Part shown: positions 35,520 to 46,460 of the stretch, in pieces
Position numbering within the stretch: position 1 is the stretch's first letter
How the letters are laid out: each line of letters begins with the position of its first letter
Translations under genes and position numbers: made by a program
Origin: Clostridia bacterium
GTDB taxonomy: Bacteria; Bacillota; Clostridia; RGIG6154
Reading direction: 5' to 3'
NCBI GenBank assembly: GCA_017410375.1
Contig: JAFQQW010000059.1
Location: 62,001 to 126,000, forward strand
DNA length: 64,000 bases
The notes under the pieces: model-generated
Told to the model about the DNA's origin: nothing
Databases searched by the model: none
Seen by the model: only the letters and a program-made list of their open reading frames with translations

Positions 35520-35549
35520 AGTATATCTCATATCCTCTACCCATTGCAA
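35520..35549 (-). promoter_or_regulatory. Promoter of the 1584-residue protein gene
   Basis: On the - strand, TTGCAA (35544-35549) and TATACT (35520-35525) with an 18-base spacer, about 30 bases before the TTG start. Confidence 0.7.
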
Positions 35550-35590
35550 TCCTTAAAATTATCTATTTGTTGTTTAAAGTTGACTTTTTA

Positions 35591-35627
35591 AAAAAAGAAC
35601 TCTGTTTATCAAACAGAATTCTTTTTT
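35591..35627. terminator. Terminator after dapB
   Basis: AAAGAACTCTGTTT pairs with AAACAGAATTCTTT around ATC, with one wobble on the - strand RNA, flanked by A-runs and T-runs on both sides. Confidence 0.88.
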
Positions 35628-35649
35628 ATAGTAAATTCTATAGTAAATT

Positions 35650-36408
35650 TTACATTTCAGCAACTAAGTCTTGCATATTATACATTTTAGCAGGTTTGCC
35701 GGTCACGAATTTTGCGGCAGCAACAGCACCGACTGCAAAGATTTCTTTGGAGTGGGCTTCGTGCTTTAATTCGACAACCTCGTCTTTTCCGGCAAAGATA
35801 ACCGAATGCTCACCCACGATGGTACCACCGCGGATGGCATGGATACCAATTTCTTTTTGCGTTCTCTTTTTACGCACCGCATGACGGTCGTACACATATT
35901 CCTTGCGCTCAGAAAGCACATCGTTGATGCCGTCGGCAATGGCAAGTGCTGTTCCGCTGGGCGCATCAATTTTCTGATTGTGATGCTTTTCGATGATTTC
36001 AATATCAAAGGCATCTGCCAGAAGCTTTGTGGCACGCTGTGCCAGTTCAATCAGAAGATTTACACCCAAAGACATGTTTGCAGAGAAGAACACCGGCACT
36101 TTTGAAGATGCTTCAAGCATCTTTTCTTTTTGCGCATCTGTAAGACCCGTGGTGCATTCTACCAGCGGTGTGCCGGTTGAAACTGCATAATCCAAAAGGG
36201 ATTCAAGCAGGTCAGGATGGGAAAAATCAATAATTACATCTGCCTTTTCAGGACATTCTGCAGGTGTTTTGTATACGGGATAGCCAAATGCGGTTTCGGT
36301 ATTGATGTCAAAGCCTGCCACCACTTCAATGTCGGGCTGATTGAGCACAATAGAAGAAACTACCTTGCCCATTTTGCCGTTGCATCCCGATATAATCAGT
36401 TTAATCAT
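35650..36408 (-). CDS. dapB: 4-hydroxy-tetrahydrodipicolinate reductase DapB
   Basis: A 252-residue enzyme of the diaminopimelate/lysine pathway. The nucleotide-binding motif is GCNGKMGK near residue 8; the catalytic segment is EIIEKHHNQKIDAPSGTA near residues 138-155; and HAIRGGTIVGEHSV follows. It is the last gene of asd-dapA-dapB, 15 bases after dapA. It reduces the dapA product to tetrahydrodipicolinate with NAD(P)H. Confidence 0.97.
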   Translation of the reverse strand: MIKLIISGCNGKMGKVVSSIVLNQPDIEVVAGFDINTETAFGYPVYKTPAECPEKADVIIDFSHPDLLESLLDYAVSTGTPLVECTTGLTDAQKEKMLEASSKVPVFFSANMSLGVNLLIELAQRATKLLADAFDIEIIEKHHNQKIDAPSGTALAIADGINDVLSERKEYVYDRHAVRKKRTQKEIGIHAIRGGTIVGEHSVIFAGKDEVVELKHEAHSKEIFAVGAVAAAKFVTGKPAKMYNMQDLVAEM

Positions 36409-36423
36409 CTGTAATTCATTCCT

Positions 36424-37308
36424 TTAAATCAAGTTATGGCGCTTCATTTCAGCCTTTAAGACCTCTAAATTTTTGTCTTCCATTTCGCAAAGAGGCATTC
36501 TCATTTCAATATCGCACATGCCCATAAGATGTGCCGCAGTCTTTACAGGGATGGGGTTTACTTCGATAAACAATGCGTTTACTAAGTCAACCGTTTCCAC
36601 CTGAATTTTAGAAGCTGTCTTATAATCGTTGTTTAATGCTGCAACGCACATATCATGCGTTTCTTTCGGCATAATATTGGACAAAACCGAAATGACGCCC
36701 AACCCGCCCATAGACATAATCGGAACGGTAATGTCATCGTTGCCGGAATAAATGGCAAAATCATCACCGCAAAGATTACGGATTGCAGTTACCGCCTCTA
36801 ATTTACCGCTGGCTTCCTTGATACCTACAATGTTCTCAATTTCAGAAAGGGTCTTTACAGTAGAGGGTGCGATATCCACACCGGTTCTGCCGGGCACATT
36901 ATACAAAATGCAAGGAAGCGAAACCGCTTCTGCCATTTTTTTGTAATGAGCAATCAAGCCCTTCTGCGTGCATTTGTTATAGTAAGGTGTAACCAAAAGT
37001 AATGCATCTGCGCCAACCCGTTCCATTTCCTTACAAAGGTTTACGCCATGCTCGGTATCGTTACTGCCTGCCCCTGCGATAACCGGAACTCTGCCGTTTA
37101 CATATTTTACAGCATGTTCAACGGTCGCAACATGCTCTGCGTCGGGCATGGTTGCCGCTTCACCGGTTGTACCGCAAATAACAAGCGCGTCTGTCTTGTT
37201 TTCAATCTGAAAATCAATAATCTTTTCAAAAGCATCAAAATCCACTTTTCCGTTTTTAAAAGGTGTAATCAGCGCAACCGCTGCGCCTGTGAAAACAGTC
37301 TTTTTCAT
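36424..37308 (-). CDS. dapA: 4-hydroxy-tetrahydrodipicolinate synthase DapA
   Basis: A 294-residue class I aldolase-type barrel: GTTGEAATM (substrate threonines), YNVPGRTGVD with the catalytic tyrosine, and GIKEASGK with the Schiff-base lysine. It condenses pyruvate and aspartate semialdehyde. The frame opens with an in-frame TTG at 37314, but AAGGAAG lies 8 bases before ATG 37308, which I take as start. It lies between asd and dapB in one operon. Confidence 0.97.
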   Translation of the reverse strand: MKKTVFTGAAVALITPFKNGKVDFDAFEKIIDFQIENKTDALVICGTTGEAATMPDAEHVATVEHAVKYVNGRVPVIAGAGSNDTEHGVNLCKEMERVGADALLLVTPYYNKCTQKGLIAHYKKMAEAVSLPCILYNVPGRTGVDIAPSTVKTLSEIENIVGIKEASGKLEAVTAIRNLCGDDFAIYSGNDDITVPIMSMGGLGVISVLSNIMPKETHDMCVAALNNDYKTASKIQVETVDLVNALFIEVNPIPVKTAAHLMGMCDIEMRMPLCEMEDKNLEVLKAEMKRHNLI

Positions 37309-37327
37309 GTTCAACGCTTCCTTTCAA

Positions 37328-38425
37328 TTAGTCCATATAGCCTTTAGCTGCCAGGAGCTCTGCCAGAAGAACAGCGCCACCTGCGGCACCTCTTAAGGTA
37401 TTGTGGCTCATGGAAACCATCTTGTAATCGTACTGGGTAGATTCTCTCAAACGACCGCAGGAGATTGCCATACCGCCGTCAATTTCTCTTGCAATTTTAA
37501 TCTGAGGCATGGTGGGTTCTTCTGCTTCTGTATGTACATGGATAAACTGCTTCGGTGCGTGCGGAAGCTCTAATTCCTGCGGAACCCCCTTAAAGCTTCT
37601 CCACATATCTTCGATTTCTTCTACAGACGGTTTTTTTACGCCATCCTTAAAGGAGAAGAAGATTGCCGCGGTGTGACCGTCGGACACGGGCACTCTGTAA
37701 GTCTGGCATTCGATGGAAAGCTCGGTGGAAGGTACAATTTCCTTACCTTCGATTTTACCCAGGATTTTATTGGGTTCTACTTCCGACTTCATTTCTTCGC
37801 CGCCAATGTACGGAATTAAGTTATCCACCATTTCGGGCCATCTTTCAAAGGTTTTACCTGCGCCCGAGATTGCCTGGTATGTAGTTACCAAAGCATGGTC
37901 GATGGGATATTTTTCATTGATAATTGCCATAGCAGGCAGGTAGGACTGCAAAGAGCAGTTGGATTTAACCGCAACAAAGCCTTTTTTGGTGCCAAGTCTT
38001 TCTCTCTGCTTTTCAATTATTTCGATATGATGCGGATTGATTTCCGGAATAATCATAGGTACGTCGGGGGTATGACGGTGTGCCGAGTTGTTGGAAACAA
38101 CAGGGCATTCCTTTTTCGCATAAGCTTCTTCCAACGCCTTGATTTCGTCTTTTTTCATGTCTACTGCGCAGAATACGAAGTCTACCATACCAACAATTTT
38201 ATCCATATCGGCGGTTGCATCGTAAACGGGCATTTCGCCAACCCATTCCGGCATAGGTGTAGACAGTGCCCAACGGGAACCGATTGCTTCTTTATATGTT
38301 TTACCTGCACTTCTTGCAGAAGCCGCAAGGGCTGTAATCTTAAACCAGGGGTGGTCTGCGAGTAATGTGATGAAGCGCTGACCAACCATACCGGTTGCAC
38401 CAACAATACCTACTTTAAATTCCAT
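37328..38425 (-). CDS. asd: Aspartate-semialdehyde dehydrogenase
   Basis: A 365-residue protein with [14 protein letters not shown] at the start and the catalytic cysteine in [13 protein letters not shown]. Length and the segments [20 protein letters not shown] place it in the archaeal/fungal-like type of Asd, not the enteric one. It makes aspartate semialdehyde for lysine and peptidoglycan and heads the asd-dapA-dapB operon under a near-consensus promoter. Confidence 0.96.
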   Translation of the reverse strand: MEFKVGIVGATGMVGQRFITLLADHPWFKITALAASARSAGKTYKEAIGSRWALSTPMPEWVGEMPVYDATADMDKIVGMVDFVFCAVDMKKDEIKALEEAYAKKECPVVSNNSAHRHTPDVPMIIPEINPHHIEIIEKQRERLGTKKGFVAVKSNCSLQSYLPAMAIINEKYPIDHALVTTYQAISGAGKTFERWPEMVDNLIPYIGGEEMKSEVEPNKILGKIEGKEIVPSTELSIECQTYRVPVSDGHTAAIFFSFKDGVKKPSVEEIEDMWRSFKGVPQELELPHAPKQFIHVHTEAEEPTMPQIKIAREIDGGMAISCGRLRESTQYDYKMVSMSHNTLRGAAGGAVLLAELLAAKGYMD

Positions 38426-38458
38426 GTCTCATTACCTCCAAAATATATCAATGTAAAA

Positions 38459-38487
38459 ATAATACCACAAATATCAAAAAAAGTCAA
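38459..38487 (-). promoter_or_regulatory. Promoter of asd-dapA-dapB
   Basis: TTGACT (38482-38487), 17 bases, TATTAT (38459-38464) on the - strand. It fits in the 66 bases between the tgt stop and the asd start, so the dap operon has its own promoter. No lysine riboswitch fits in this short leader. Confidence 0.88.
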
Positions 38488-38491
38488 TTAT

Positions 38492-39664
<1,173 letters not shown>

Positions 39665-39674
39665 TTACTTTATG

Positions 39675-41435
39675 TTAAAATAATTCTACAGCAAATACAT
39701 GTGCTTTTTCTGCACCCCAGGTTTCTTTAAAGGTAACCTTCACTTCGGTAACATCTTTACCTACCGGAACTTTCACGAGTCTCTGGTAGTTGTTTTCCAC
39801 TTTAATGGTTTCTTCTGTGCCATCAGCCAGCTTATAGGTTACATCAAATTCCTTTACCAGGGTATAAGGCGGAACGATGGGTTCTCTGTTCAGCAGAACA
39901 TTTGAATCCATGTTGTGGTGATAGTTACCCACAGGCTTTCTGTTTAAGAAGCTGTCAAATACAAAACGTACATGGTCAACCGGTTTTGCCGCATCCAAAG
40001 TAAAGGTTACAGAACCACCCTTGTCACCGATCCAGCCGTTTTCGGTTTCACCAAAGTTTCTTTCGTGACCGTTAAAGAGATTTTCGGTATATTCACCGTC
40101 AGAGGAAACCTTTGCAGACTTGGTCAGCTCGTTGATTTCCTTTGCATGCCAGGGCAGATAGCAGTCATCATTCATCAAATCATTCTGCAATTCTCTGATG
40201 TGGTTTTCGTATACACCTCTGGGTGTTGTATCTTTCTTCACCGCAATTGCAGCAGCAGTACCCACTGCCTGACCCATAGTACCGCAGGTCGCCATAACAC
40301 GGGTTGCACTCATACCCATATGGGTTGCGGAAATGTTTCTGCCTGCAAACATTAAGTTGTCAATGTTTTTGGAGTAGAGGCAACGGTACGGAATGCCGAA
40401 CGGGTCGGGAGCCGGATGGTGGATGTTGGGTGCACCGGGATAACGGAAGCCCATGGGATGATGGTCATCCATAGTCCAGCCACCGAAGGCTACCATATCG
40501 TCAAATCTGCCTTCTGCTTCAATATCGTTCTGCGAAAGCATGTGGTCACCCACATAACGACGGGATTCGCGCTTGCCGGGAATCATACCGACCCAGTCTA
40601 AATCCCAGTTTTCGGTATCTTCACATTCACCGCTGTTCTTTACATAATCCCACATACCGAATGCAATTTCCTGCAATTCGTCACGCAAAACTTCGGAATC
40701 GGCAATGGTATTACCCATACCGCCAAGCTCTATGTACCAGAAGTTTTCGCTCCAAGACTTCATGTTCGGTTTTCTGCCGTACAGCTTTTCACCGGTAAAC
40801 TTTTCTGCCCAGAACGGCGGAATGTATTTTCTTTCTTCGGTATATTCTCTGCCCTGAATCATACAGCTTAAGCCCATGGTATGGCCGTCTGCTTCGTCGG
40901 GCGCGATGGATTCGTTAAATTCACTTTTTGCTTCTCTGCCCCAACGGAATTCTGCACCGGTAAGAGGCGCTAAAATAGAGTCACCCGAGCAGTCCGCAAA
41001 AATCTTTGCGGTTACTTCATGGTACTGCTGCGTAGTAAGCTGCCAGCCTGTGATATTTTTGATGGTCTTGTCATCTGCCATTTCTGCATCTAAGCAGGAG
41101 CAATTTAAAATCATGGTAATGTTGTCCTGGAAACGAACAATCTGATACATTACACTATCCCAGATAGAATAGTTTTTGTAAGGGTTACGATAGCAGTTTT
41201 CAAGTTCCAGTTCTTCTACGATACCGGTTTCACGGGTATCCATTGCACCGTTTGCCGCACCGCAAACCCACATTCTGATTTCGGACGAACAGTTACCGCC
41301 AAACATTGGTCTGTCATGCATGATAGCAACCTTTGCACCGTGTCTTGCTGCCGCAACTGCCGCACAGATACCGGCAAGACCGCCACCAACTACGCACAAA
41401 TCTACATCGTGCTTAATGGTTTCAAACTTTTTCAT
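39675..41435 (-). CDS. FAD-dependent oxidoreductase
   Basis: A 586-residue protein of the FAD_oxidored family (PF12831-like): dinucleotide motif VVGGGLAGICAAVAAARHG at residues 15-33, then MFGGNCSSEIRMWVCG, the ADCSGDSILAPLTGAEFRWGR segment, and NLMFAGRNISATHMGMSATRV near the C-terminal part of the FAD fold. The last about 140 residues look like an added beta-sandwich. Relatives are found in carbohydrate-utilisation loci and may oxidise sugars; the substrate is unknown. It follows rluD by 15 bases. Confidence 0.88.
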   Translation of the reverse strand: MKKFETIKHDVDLCVVGGGLAGICAAVAAARHGAKVAIMHDRPMFGGNCSSEIRMWVCGAANGAMDTRETGIVEELELENCYRNPYKNYSIWDSVMYQIVRFQDNITMILNCSCLDAEMADDKTIKNITGWQLTTQQYHEVTAKIFADCSGDSILAPLTGAEFRWGREAKSEFNESIAPDEADGHTMGLSCMIQGREYTEERKYIPPFWAEKFTGEKLYGRKPNMKSWSENFWYIELGGMGNTIADSEVLRDELQEIAFGMWDYVKNSGECEDTENWDLDWVGMIPGKRESRRYVGDHMLSQNDIEAEGRFDDMVAFGGWTMDDHHPMGFRYPGAPNIHHPAPDPFGIPYRCLYSKNIDNLMFAGRNISATHMGMSATRVMATCGTMGQAVGTAAAIAVKKDTTPRGVYENHIRELQNDLMNDDCYLPWHAKEINELTKSAKVSSDGEYTENLFNGHERNFGETENGWIGDKGGSVTFTLDAAKPVDHVRFVFDSFLNRKPVGNYHHNMDSNVLLNREPIVPPYTLVKEFDVTYKLADGTEETIKVENNYQRLVKVPVGKDVTEVKVTFKETWGAEKAHVFAVELF

Positions 41436-41450
41436 AAAAAACTCTCCTTT

Positions 41451-42344
41451 TTATCCTTTGAGTTGATTGACTATATTTTTAAACGTTTCGGGCAACTCCG
41501 ACCGAAACATTAATCTCTCTTTCGTTATCGGGTGTTCAAACCCCAGTACCGCTGCGTGAAGCACCTGACCTTCAATACCAAGCTTGTTCTTATCTCCATA
41601 CAACGTATCTCCTAAAAGGGTGTGTCCGATATACTGCATGTGCACGCGAATCTGATGGGTTCTTCCGGTCTCTAAGCGACATTCAATCAGCGTATAACCC
41701 GAAAGCTCCTCCACCACCTTAAAATGCGTTACCGCATGCTTTGCATTTTTATCGGTGACTGTCATTTTTTTGCGCTGTGTCGGATGTCTGCCGATCGGTG
41801 CATCAATTTTACCCGTCTTTTCCCGGAAAGTTCCTTTGACCACCGCATAATACACACGGTCAATGGAATGCACCTTAAACTGTTCTGCCAGACCGTTGTG
41901 TGCCGTATCATTTTTTGCAACCACCAGCAAACCCGAGGTATCCTTATCAATCCGATGCACAATGCCGGGACGCACCACCGTGTTGATGGTAGAAAGTCTG
42001 TCTCCGCAATGGTTCATAATGGCATTTACAAGGGTGTTATCAGGATTGCCCGGTGCCGGATGCACCACCATGCCCTTTGGCTTGTTAATCACAAGCACAT
42101 CCTCGTCCTCATATACAATGTCCAGCGGAATATCCTGCGGTACAATTTCAGCAAGCGTTTCTTCCGGTTCCTCATACTGTATCACATCGCCGATTTTCAA
42201 TTTTAATTTTGCCTTTGCAGGAGTACCGTTTACAAAAACACAGCCCTCCTCAATGGCTTTTTGTATAAACGAACGGGTTTTGTCTGTTTTTTCGGGTAAG
42301 AATTTATCCAGACGCTCCCCCGCCACATCACAAATGATTTCCAT
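41451..42344 (-). CDS. rluD: RluA/RluD-family 23S rRNA pseudouridine synthase
   Basis: A 297-residue enzyme with an N-terminal S4 RNA-binding domain (GERLDKFLPEKTDKTRSF) and the synthase domain: VVHPAPGNPDNTLVNA, HRIDKDTSGLLVVAKN with the catalytic aspartate, and GRTHQIRVHM. It lies after lspA with a 17-base overlap, the usual Firmicutes order. The exact target uridines (RluD versus RluA/C sites) cannot be told from sequence alone. Confidence 0.93.
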   Translation of the reverse strand: MEIICDVAGERLDKFLPEKTDKTRSFIQKAIEEGCVFVNGTPAKAKLKLKIGDVIQYEEPEETLAEIVPQDIPLDIVYEDEDVLVINKPKGMVVHPAPGNPDNTLVNAIMNHCGDRLSTINTVVRPGIVHRIDKDTSGLLVVAKNDTAHNGLAEQFKVHSIDRVYYAVVKGTFREKTGKIDAPIGRHPTQRKKMTVTDKNAKHAVTHFKVVEELSGYTLIECRLETGRTHQIRVHMQYIGHTLLGDTLYGDKNKLGIEGQVLHAAVLGFEHPITKERLMFRSELPETFKNIVNQLKG

Positions 42345-42795
42345 CTTTTTCCTCTTTATCTAAAAACAATACATAAATAACAAGCAACGCCGCACCGCAG
42401 CAAATAAGGATGTCTGCCACGTTAAACACGGGAAACTCTATAAAAACGGTTTCGATGAAATCCACCACATAGCCTTTGAAAATTTTGTCCAACAGATTTC
42501 CCATAGCCCCCGCCACAATCATGCAAAGGGATAAGGTTGCGACATTTGCCTTTCGTTTTGCATAGCCGTGTGCCATAAAAATACAAATTGCCATAATCAG
42601 TATATTCATCGGAATCACAAGCCCATGCATGTTTTTTAGCAAGCCAAACGCAATACCCGTGTTTTCCACATAGGAAAACTGCAAAACCTTCGGGATAAAC
42701 GTAAGCGCTTCCTTCCCTTTTAATGCCGAAACCGCCCACAGCTTGCTAAGCTGGTCTGCTGCAACAAGAACCGCACTCAACAGAATCCAACTCAT
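42328..42795 (-). CDS. lspA: Lipoprotein signal peptidase
   Basis: A 155-residue protein with four membrane helices and the catalytic aspartate motifs: GAMGNLLDKIFKGYVVDFIE and FPVFNVADILI. It removes the signal peptide of prolipoproteins. Four-base overlap with divIVA and 17-base overlap with rluD indicate coupled translation. Confidence 0.96.
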   Translation of the reverse strand: MSWILLSAVLVAADQLSKLWAVSALKGKEALTFIPKVLQFSYVENTGIAFGLLKNMHGLVIPMNILIMAICIFMAHGYAKRKANVATLSLCMIVAGAMGNLLDKIFKGYVVDFIETVFIEFPVFNVADILICCGAALLVIYVLFLDKEEKDGNHL

Positions 42796-43235
42796 TCGTC
42801 AAAATCTCCGAGAAGCTGTAATTCCGCCTGCAACAAGGACTCATATTTCGCCTTGAACATTTTATAGTGATTTTCAATTTCCTTTGTTTTGCTGTCTGCG
42901 TCTGTTTTTTTCTTGTTTGCGTCATCAATGATTCCCGAAGCAGTCACTCTCGCCTCTTCCAGAATGGTTTCTGCTTTTTGCTTTGCATTTTTTGTAATGT
43001 CATCTGCAGTATTTTGTGCAAACAACAATGTGTTCTGCAATGACTCTTCCATTTTTTTAAAGGTTTTTAAGGATTCGTTTAAAACGGTTATCCTGTCCTT
43101 AAGCTCCAGGTTTTCCCGGTAATAGACCTCAAACTCCTTCAAAGCAAGTGCAACAAAATCATCCACCTGCTGCTTGTTGTATCCACCGAATTTCTGGGTG
43201 GTGAACTCATAATTCTGCAATTCAATCGGGGTCAT
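42792..43235 (-). CDS. divIVA: DivIVA-domain cell division/septum placement protein
   Basis: A 147-residue protein with the conserved N-terminal DivIVA membrane-binding region (TPIELQNYEFTTQKFGGYNK, followed by QQVDDFVALA) and a long coiled coil to about residue 130. It is shorter than the Bacillus protein. It binds curved membrane at poles and septa. Located downstream of yggT and sepF, the standard Firmicutes division cluster. Confidence 0.93.
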   Translation of the reverse strand: MTPIELQNYEFTTQKFGGYNKQQVDDFVALALKEFEVYYRENLELKDRITVLNESLKTFKKMEESLQNTLLFAQNTADDITKNAKQKAETILEEARVTASGIIDDANKKKTDADSKTKEIENHYKMFKAKYESLLQAELQLLGDFDE

Positions 43236-43246
43236 ATAAACGCCTC

Positions 43247-43531
43247 CTAAATAAATAAATTCAAAACAAAAGCCTGCAAAAGATTTACAATCAACGGGAT
43301 AACGAGCATTGCCAAAAGCGGTGCAAAATCAATCATCATCGGTCTTCTGATGATTTTATTTAAGAGCATCCGAAAAGGTGCCACAACCGGTTCAATAAAA
43401 GCATCCATCACACGCATAATTGCACTGTCCCGCGGTACAAACCAGGTTAAAAGTGCATGCACCACAATCGCCCAGGTCAGTACCTCTCCCATAATTTCCA
43501 ACGCCACTGAAATGATAATGCCCATATGCAA
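43247..43531 (-). CDS. YggT-family membrane protein
   Basis: A 94-residue protein with two hydrophobic segments separated by FVPRDSAIMRVMDAFIEPVVAPFR, the YggT family motif. Family members lie between sepF and divIVA in many Gram-positive bacteria; a role in division or ion homeostasis is suspected. Confidence 0.92.
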   Translation of the reverse strand: MHMGIIISVALEIMGEVLTWAIVVHALLTWFVPRDSAIMRVMDAFIEPVVAPFRMLLNKIIRRPMMIDFAPLLAMLVIPLIVNLLQAFVLNLFI

Positions 43532-43540
43532 AAAATCTCC

Positions 43541-44002
43541 TTACTCTTCCCAGGGAAACAAGCCTTTAGACAAAAGCTCATCCTGGAAATCACCCATAAT
43601 TTCAACGGTATAGGGGGTTACCAACATAATTTCTTTGGAAATTTTCTGAATTCCCCCGTCCGAAGCATATACAACACCGCTTAAGAAATCAATCATGCGC
43701 CGTGCCAGCCGTTCTTCCACACCGCTCATATTAATTACCACCGGTTTTTTGGCTTTGAGGTGGTCGGCAATATCTAACACATCCTCAAACTTCTTTGCGA
43801 TCAAAACAACCACTTTAAGCTTTGTGGTTGTATGAATATCTACAATTTTTCCTTTTTTTGTATCCGAAATCACGCTGACATTGTTTTTCACTCTGTCCGG
43901 CCGCTTTGGTTCTTCCGGAACCAAAAATTCTTCAATATCTTCATCCTGTTCAGGATAGCCGATAAAATTCATCATCTTGTTCCAGACCTTATTCTTCGAC
44001 AT
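43541..44002 (-). CDS. sepF: Cell division protein SepF
   Basis: A 153-residue SepF: an N-terminal amphipathic segment (VWNKMMNFIGYPEQDED), an acidic linker, and the C-domain KVVVLIAKKFEDVLDIADHL ... KKPVVINMSGVEERLARRMIDFLSG. SepF tethers FtsZ to the membrane. It is followed by yggT after 9 bases. Confidence 0.95.
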   Translation of the reverse strand: MSKNKVWNKMMNFIGYPEQDEDIEEFLVPEEPKRPDRVKNNVSVISDTKKGKIVDIHTTTKLKVVVLIAKKFEDVLDIADHLKAKKPVVINMSGVEERLARRMIDFLSGVVYASDGGIQKISKEIMLVTPYTVEIMGDFQDELLSKGLFPWEE

Positions 44003-44040
44003 AATAGTATCAAGCTCCTTTCTCTTTTTTTGTAATGTCT

Positions 44041-45234
44041 TTAACCGGAAATCGCACTCCCATCCTGAATGGGCGTGTCGGTCATGATTACTTCATCATA
44101 AATCTTTAAATCCTCACCGTCTCTTACAACCGTGTAGCCGTCATCCGAAGCAAGCACCTCCACCGGCTTGAATTTTGCCGTGCCGTCACTCTGCATCACA
44201 TATACGCCCGGTTGCTTGTCCTGCATCTTAACTGCTTCTTTAAAGAATTTCAGACCGTTATAGGAATTCAAAATCAGCTCTGCTTCCATAAAGCGGTTAT
44301 AATAAACCGGCTCGGTATAGGTTGTGCCGCGGCAGATAACCAGCGCACTGTCCTTTTCGGTGTCGGAAATATGCAACACCTCAACCGGATACGCATCCTC
44401 TGCATACCGCGGAAAACGAACAGCCAGATCCGCACCCTTCCTGACAGACGGCAATTTGTCTGCGTGTACAGGAATTGCCACATACCACATATATCCGTCT
44501 GCAATCTTCATGGTTGCATCATAGGCGTTATTTTCGCCCTTTTCTTTTTTAATCTGCTCCACCGATGAGGGCAGAAGCTTTTCAAAATCTTCCACCGACA
44601 CTTTTTCTTCGTAACCGTCAAAGCTTGTGAAATACACCCCTGCCGAATCGGCATACAGTTCCTTTTTATCACCCTGGATATTCTTTTCCAGCTCTGCCTG
44701 TCTGCTTCTTAAATCGGACAGCACCGACTCAGCACTTGTCGCATCCGAAGCAATCTTACGGATGACCGCATCTTCAATACTGCCTCTGATTTTAAAAAGC
44801 TCGTCGGCATCCTGTTTATGTGCTGCTTTCAAAACATCCTCTGCATAACCGCGCATAATGGTATCAGGCGAGCTGCCTGTGTTTTCCGAACGGGCGGCAA
44901 GTGCTTCAATGCTTAATATTTTCTCGCTGACCGAACGAAGCTCCGCCTGCACAGCAGGAGAAACCTCTCCGTAATATAAATCTGCTACCTTTTCACCCTT
45001 TGCAACCCGTTCTCCGTCTACCAGTCCCGAGCTTGCAATCACATCCGATTCTTTTAAAAGTACAGACTCCTCACGGATAATCATAACCTCTGCAGTTATT
45101 TTTTCCTCAATGGTTCCTTTAGATACAATCTGCGTTTTTATCTCCGGATTGAACAACACATATACATTGTAAAAAAGAATCGCCAGCACGGTTAGAAGTG
45201 CAAGCAGAATGATAATCTTTAAAATCTTTTTCAT
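44041..45234 (-). CDS. HlyD-like membrane-fusion (adaptor) protein
   Basis: A 397-residue protein with one N-terminal membrane helix ([23 protein letters not shown]) and a barrel-sandwich/coiled-coil layout ([20 protein letters not shown] ... [15 protein letters not shown]; then a helical hairpin at about 90-190). No transporter partner is next to it. This gene is commonly found just before sepF in Clostridia, where its role is not established. Four-base overlap with hfq. Confidence 0.85.
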   Translation of the reverse strand: MKKILKIIILLALLTVLAILFYNVYVLFNPEIKTQIVSKGTIEEKITAEVMIIREESVLLKESDVIASSGLVDGERVAKGEKVADLYYGEVSPAVQAELRSVSEKILSIEALAARSENTGSSPDTIMRGYAEDVLKAAHKQDADELFKIRGSIEDAVIRKIASDATSAESVLSDLRSRQAELEKNIQGDKKELYADSAGVYFTSFDGYEEKVSVEDFEKLLPSSVEQIKKEKGENNAYDATMKIADGYMWYVAIPVHADKLPSVRKGADLAVRFPRYAEDAYPVEVLHISDTEKDSALVICRGTTYTEPVYYNRFMEAELILNSYNGLKFFKEAVKMQDKQPGVYVMQSDGTAKFKPVEVLASDDGYTVVRDGEDLKIYDEVIMTDTPIQDGSAISG

Positions 45235-45473
45235 TCTGCTGACCCTTCAATCAGTTTCTTAATGTCAATGTTTTTCGCAGGACAAACGGTAGAAACCGCA
45301 TGCTTGTAAACCACCTGCTGTTTGCCTTCACAGTCGATTAAAATCACAAAGCTGTCAAAGCCGCAAACATGTCCCTTAAACTGAAAGCCGTTGGTTAAGA
45401 AAATTGTTACCGGAATTTTTTCTTTAATCATCTGTCTTAATAATGCATCCTGTAAATTAATCGGTTTTCCCAT
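45231..45473 (-). CDS. hfq: RNA chaperone Hfq
   Basis: An 80-residue Sm-like protein: [22 protein letters not shown], Sm1 with [15 protein letters not shown], and Sm2 KHAVSTV (the more common YKHAIST). It binds small RNAs and mRNAs. It follows miaA with a 60-base gap, the conserved miaA-hfq order. Confidence 0.96.
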   Translation of the reverse strand: MGKPINLQDALLRQMIKEKIPVTIFLTNGFQFKGHVCGFDSFVILIDCEGKQQVVYKHAVSTVCPAKNIDIKKLIEGSAE

Positions 45474-45533
45474 TTTTGTTCCTCCTTATCCTTTGTACAA
45501 ACTGTCTCTGATTTTATTATACTACAAAATTTC

Positions 45534-46457
45534 TTACATTTCCATAGATTTTTGAAAGATTTCCAAGTTTTTTTCGTATTCCATAGGCAAAATAATCGTA
45601 TTTTCCTCTCTCTTGAACCATGAAACCTGCCGTTTGGCATACCGACGGGTGCTTTGTTTAATATTTTCCTTTGCACATTCCAAATCGCAGTTTCCCCGGA
45701 AATACTCCAAAACCTCTTTATAGCCAATCCCTTGCATGGAGGTGAATCTTTCATCAATCCCTCTGTCATAAAGAGCTTTAACCTCATCTAAAAGCCCTGC
45801 TTCAAACATCAGGTCTACCCGAAGGTTAATACGCTCATAAAGCTTTTCCCTGTTTGATGGCATGATACAGAATTTATGTGCATCATATGGACTTTCCTTA
45901 TCTTTTGAGCGTCGGATGTGTTCCGATTGCGGAATCCCCGTCGCCTTAAACACTTCTAAGGCACGCACAATGCGTTTGATGTCATTTAGATGCAGTCGCT
46001 CTGCACTTTCCGCATCCACTTTTCGAAGCTGTTCCATCAGCTTTTCGTTGCCGTTTTTTTCAGAAAAGGCAAGCAATTCCTTACGGTAGGTTTCATCCCG
46101 CACCTCCTCGGACAAGGAAATGTTTTGCACCACCGTGTCGATGTAAAGCCCTGTACCGCCTGCCAAAATGGGCGTTTTCCCCCGGGACACCACCTCCCGG
46201 ATGCACTTGTGTGCCGCCTCCGCGTATTGGGAAAGGCTGTAGTTTTCATCCGGCTCCACAATATCAATCAGATGATGCGGAACACCTTCCATTTCGTCAA
46301 TCGTGGGCTTGGCAGTGCCGATATTCATATGTTTATACACTTGCATGGAGTCTGCCGTGACCACCTCGCCGTCAATCCGCTTTGCCATTTGCACAGCTAA
46401 GCTTGTTTTACCCGACGCCGTAGGTCCGAACAGAACCACTAAAGGCATTTTTTCCAT
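45534..46457 (-). CDS. miaA: tRNA dimethylallyltransferase MiaA
   Basis: A 307-residue enzyme with P-loop GPTASGKTSLA at residues 11-21, DSMQVYKHMNIGTAKPT, and ILAGGTGLYID. It adds dimethylallyl to A37 of UNN tRNAs; the product is then methylthiolated by MiaB, encoded in the same operon. Starts 3 bases after the mutL stop. Confidence 0.97.
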   Translation of the reverse strand: MEKMPLVVLFGPTASGKTSLAVQMAKRIDGEVVTADSMQVYKHMNIGTAKPTIDEMEGVPHHLIDIVEPDENYSLSQYAEAAHKCIREVVSRGKTPILAGGTGLYIDTVVQNISLSEEVRDETYRKELLAFSEKNGNEKLMEQLRKVDAESAERLHLNDIKRIVRALEVFKATGIPQSEHIRRSKDKESPYDAHKFCIMPSNREKLYERINLRVDLMFEAGLLDEVKALYDRGIDERFTSMQGIGYKEVLEYFRGNCDLECAKENIKQSTRRYAKRQVSWFKREENTIILPMEYEKNLEIFQKSMEM

Positions 46458-46460
46458 AAA

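Noticed and set aside
38426-38491. Lysine riboswitch upstream of asd
   Set aside because: Only 66 bases are available, filled by a promoter and ribosome site; no room for the aptamer.
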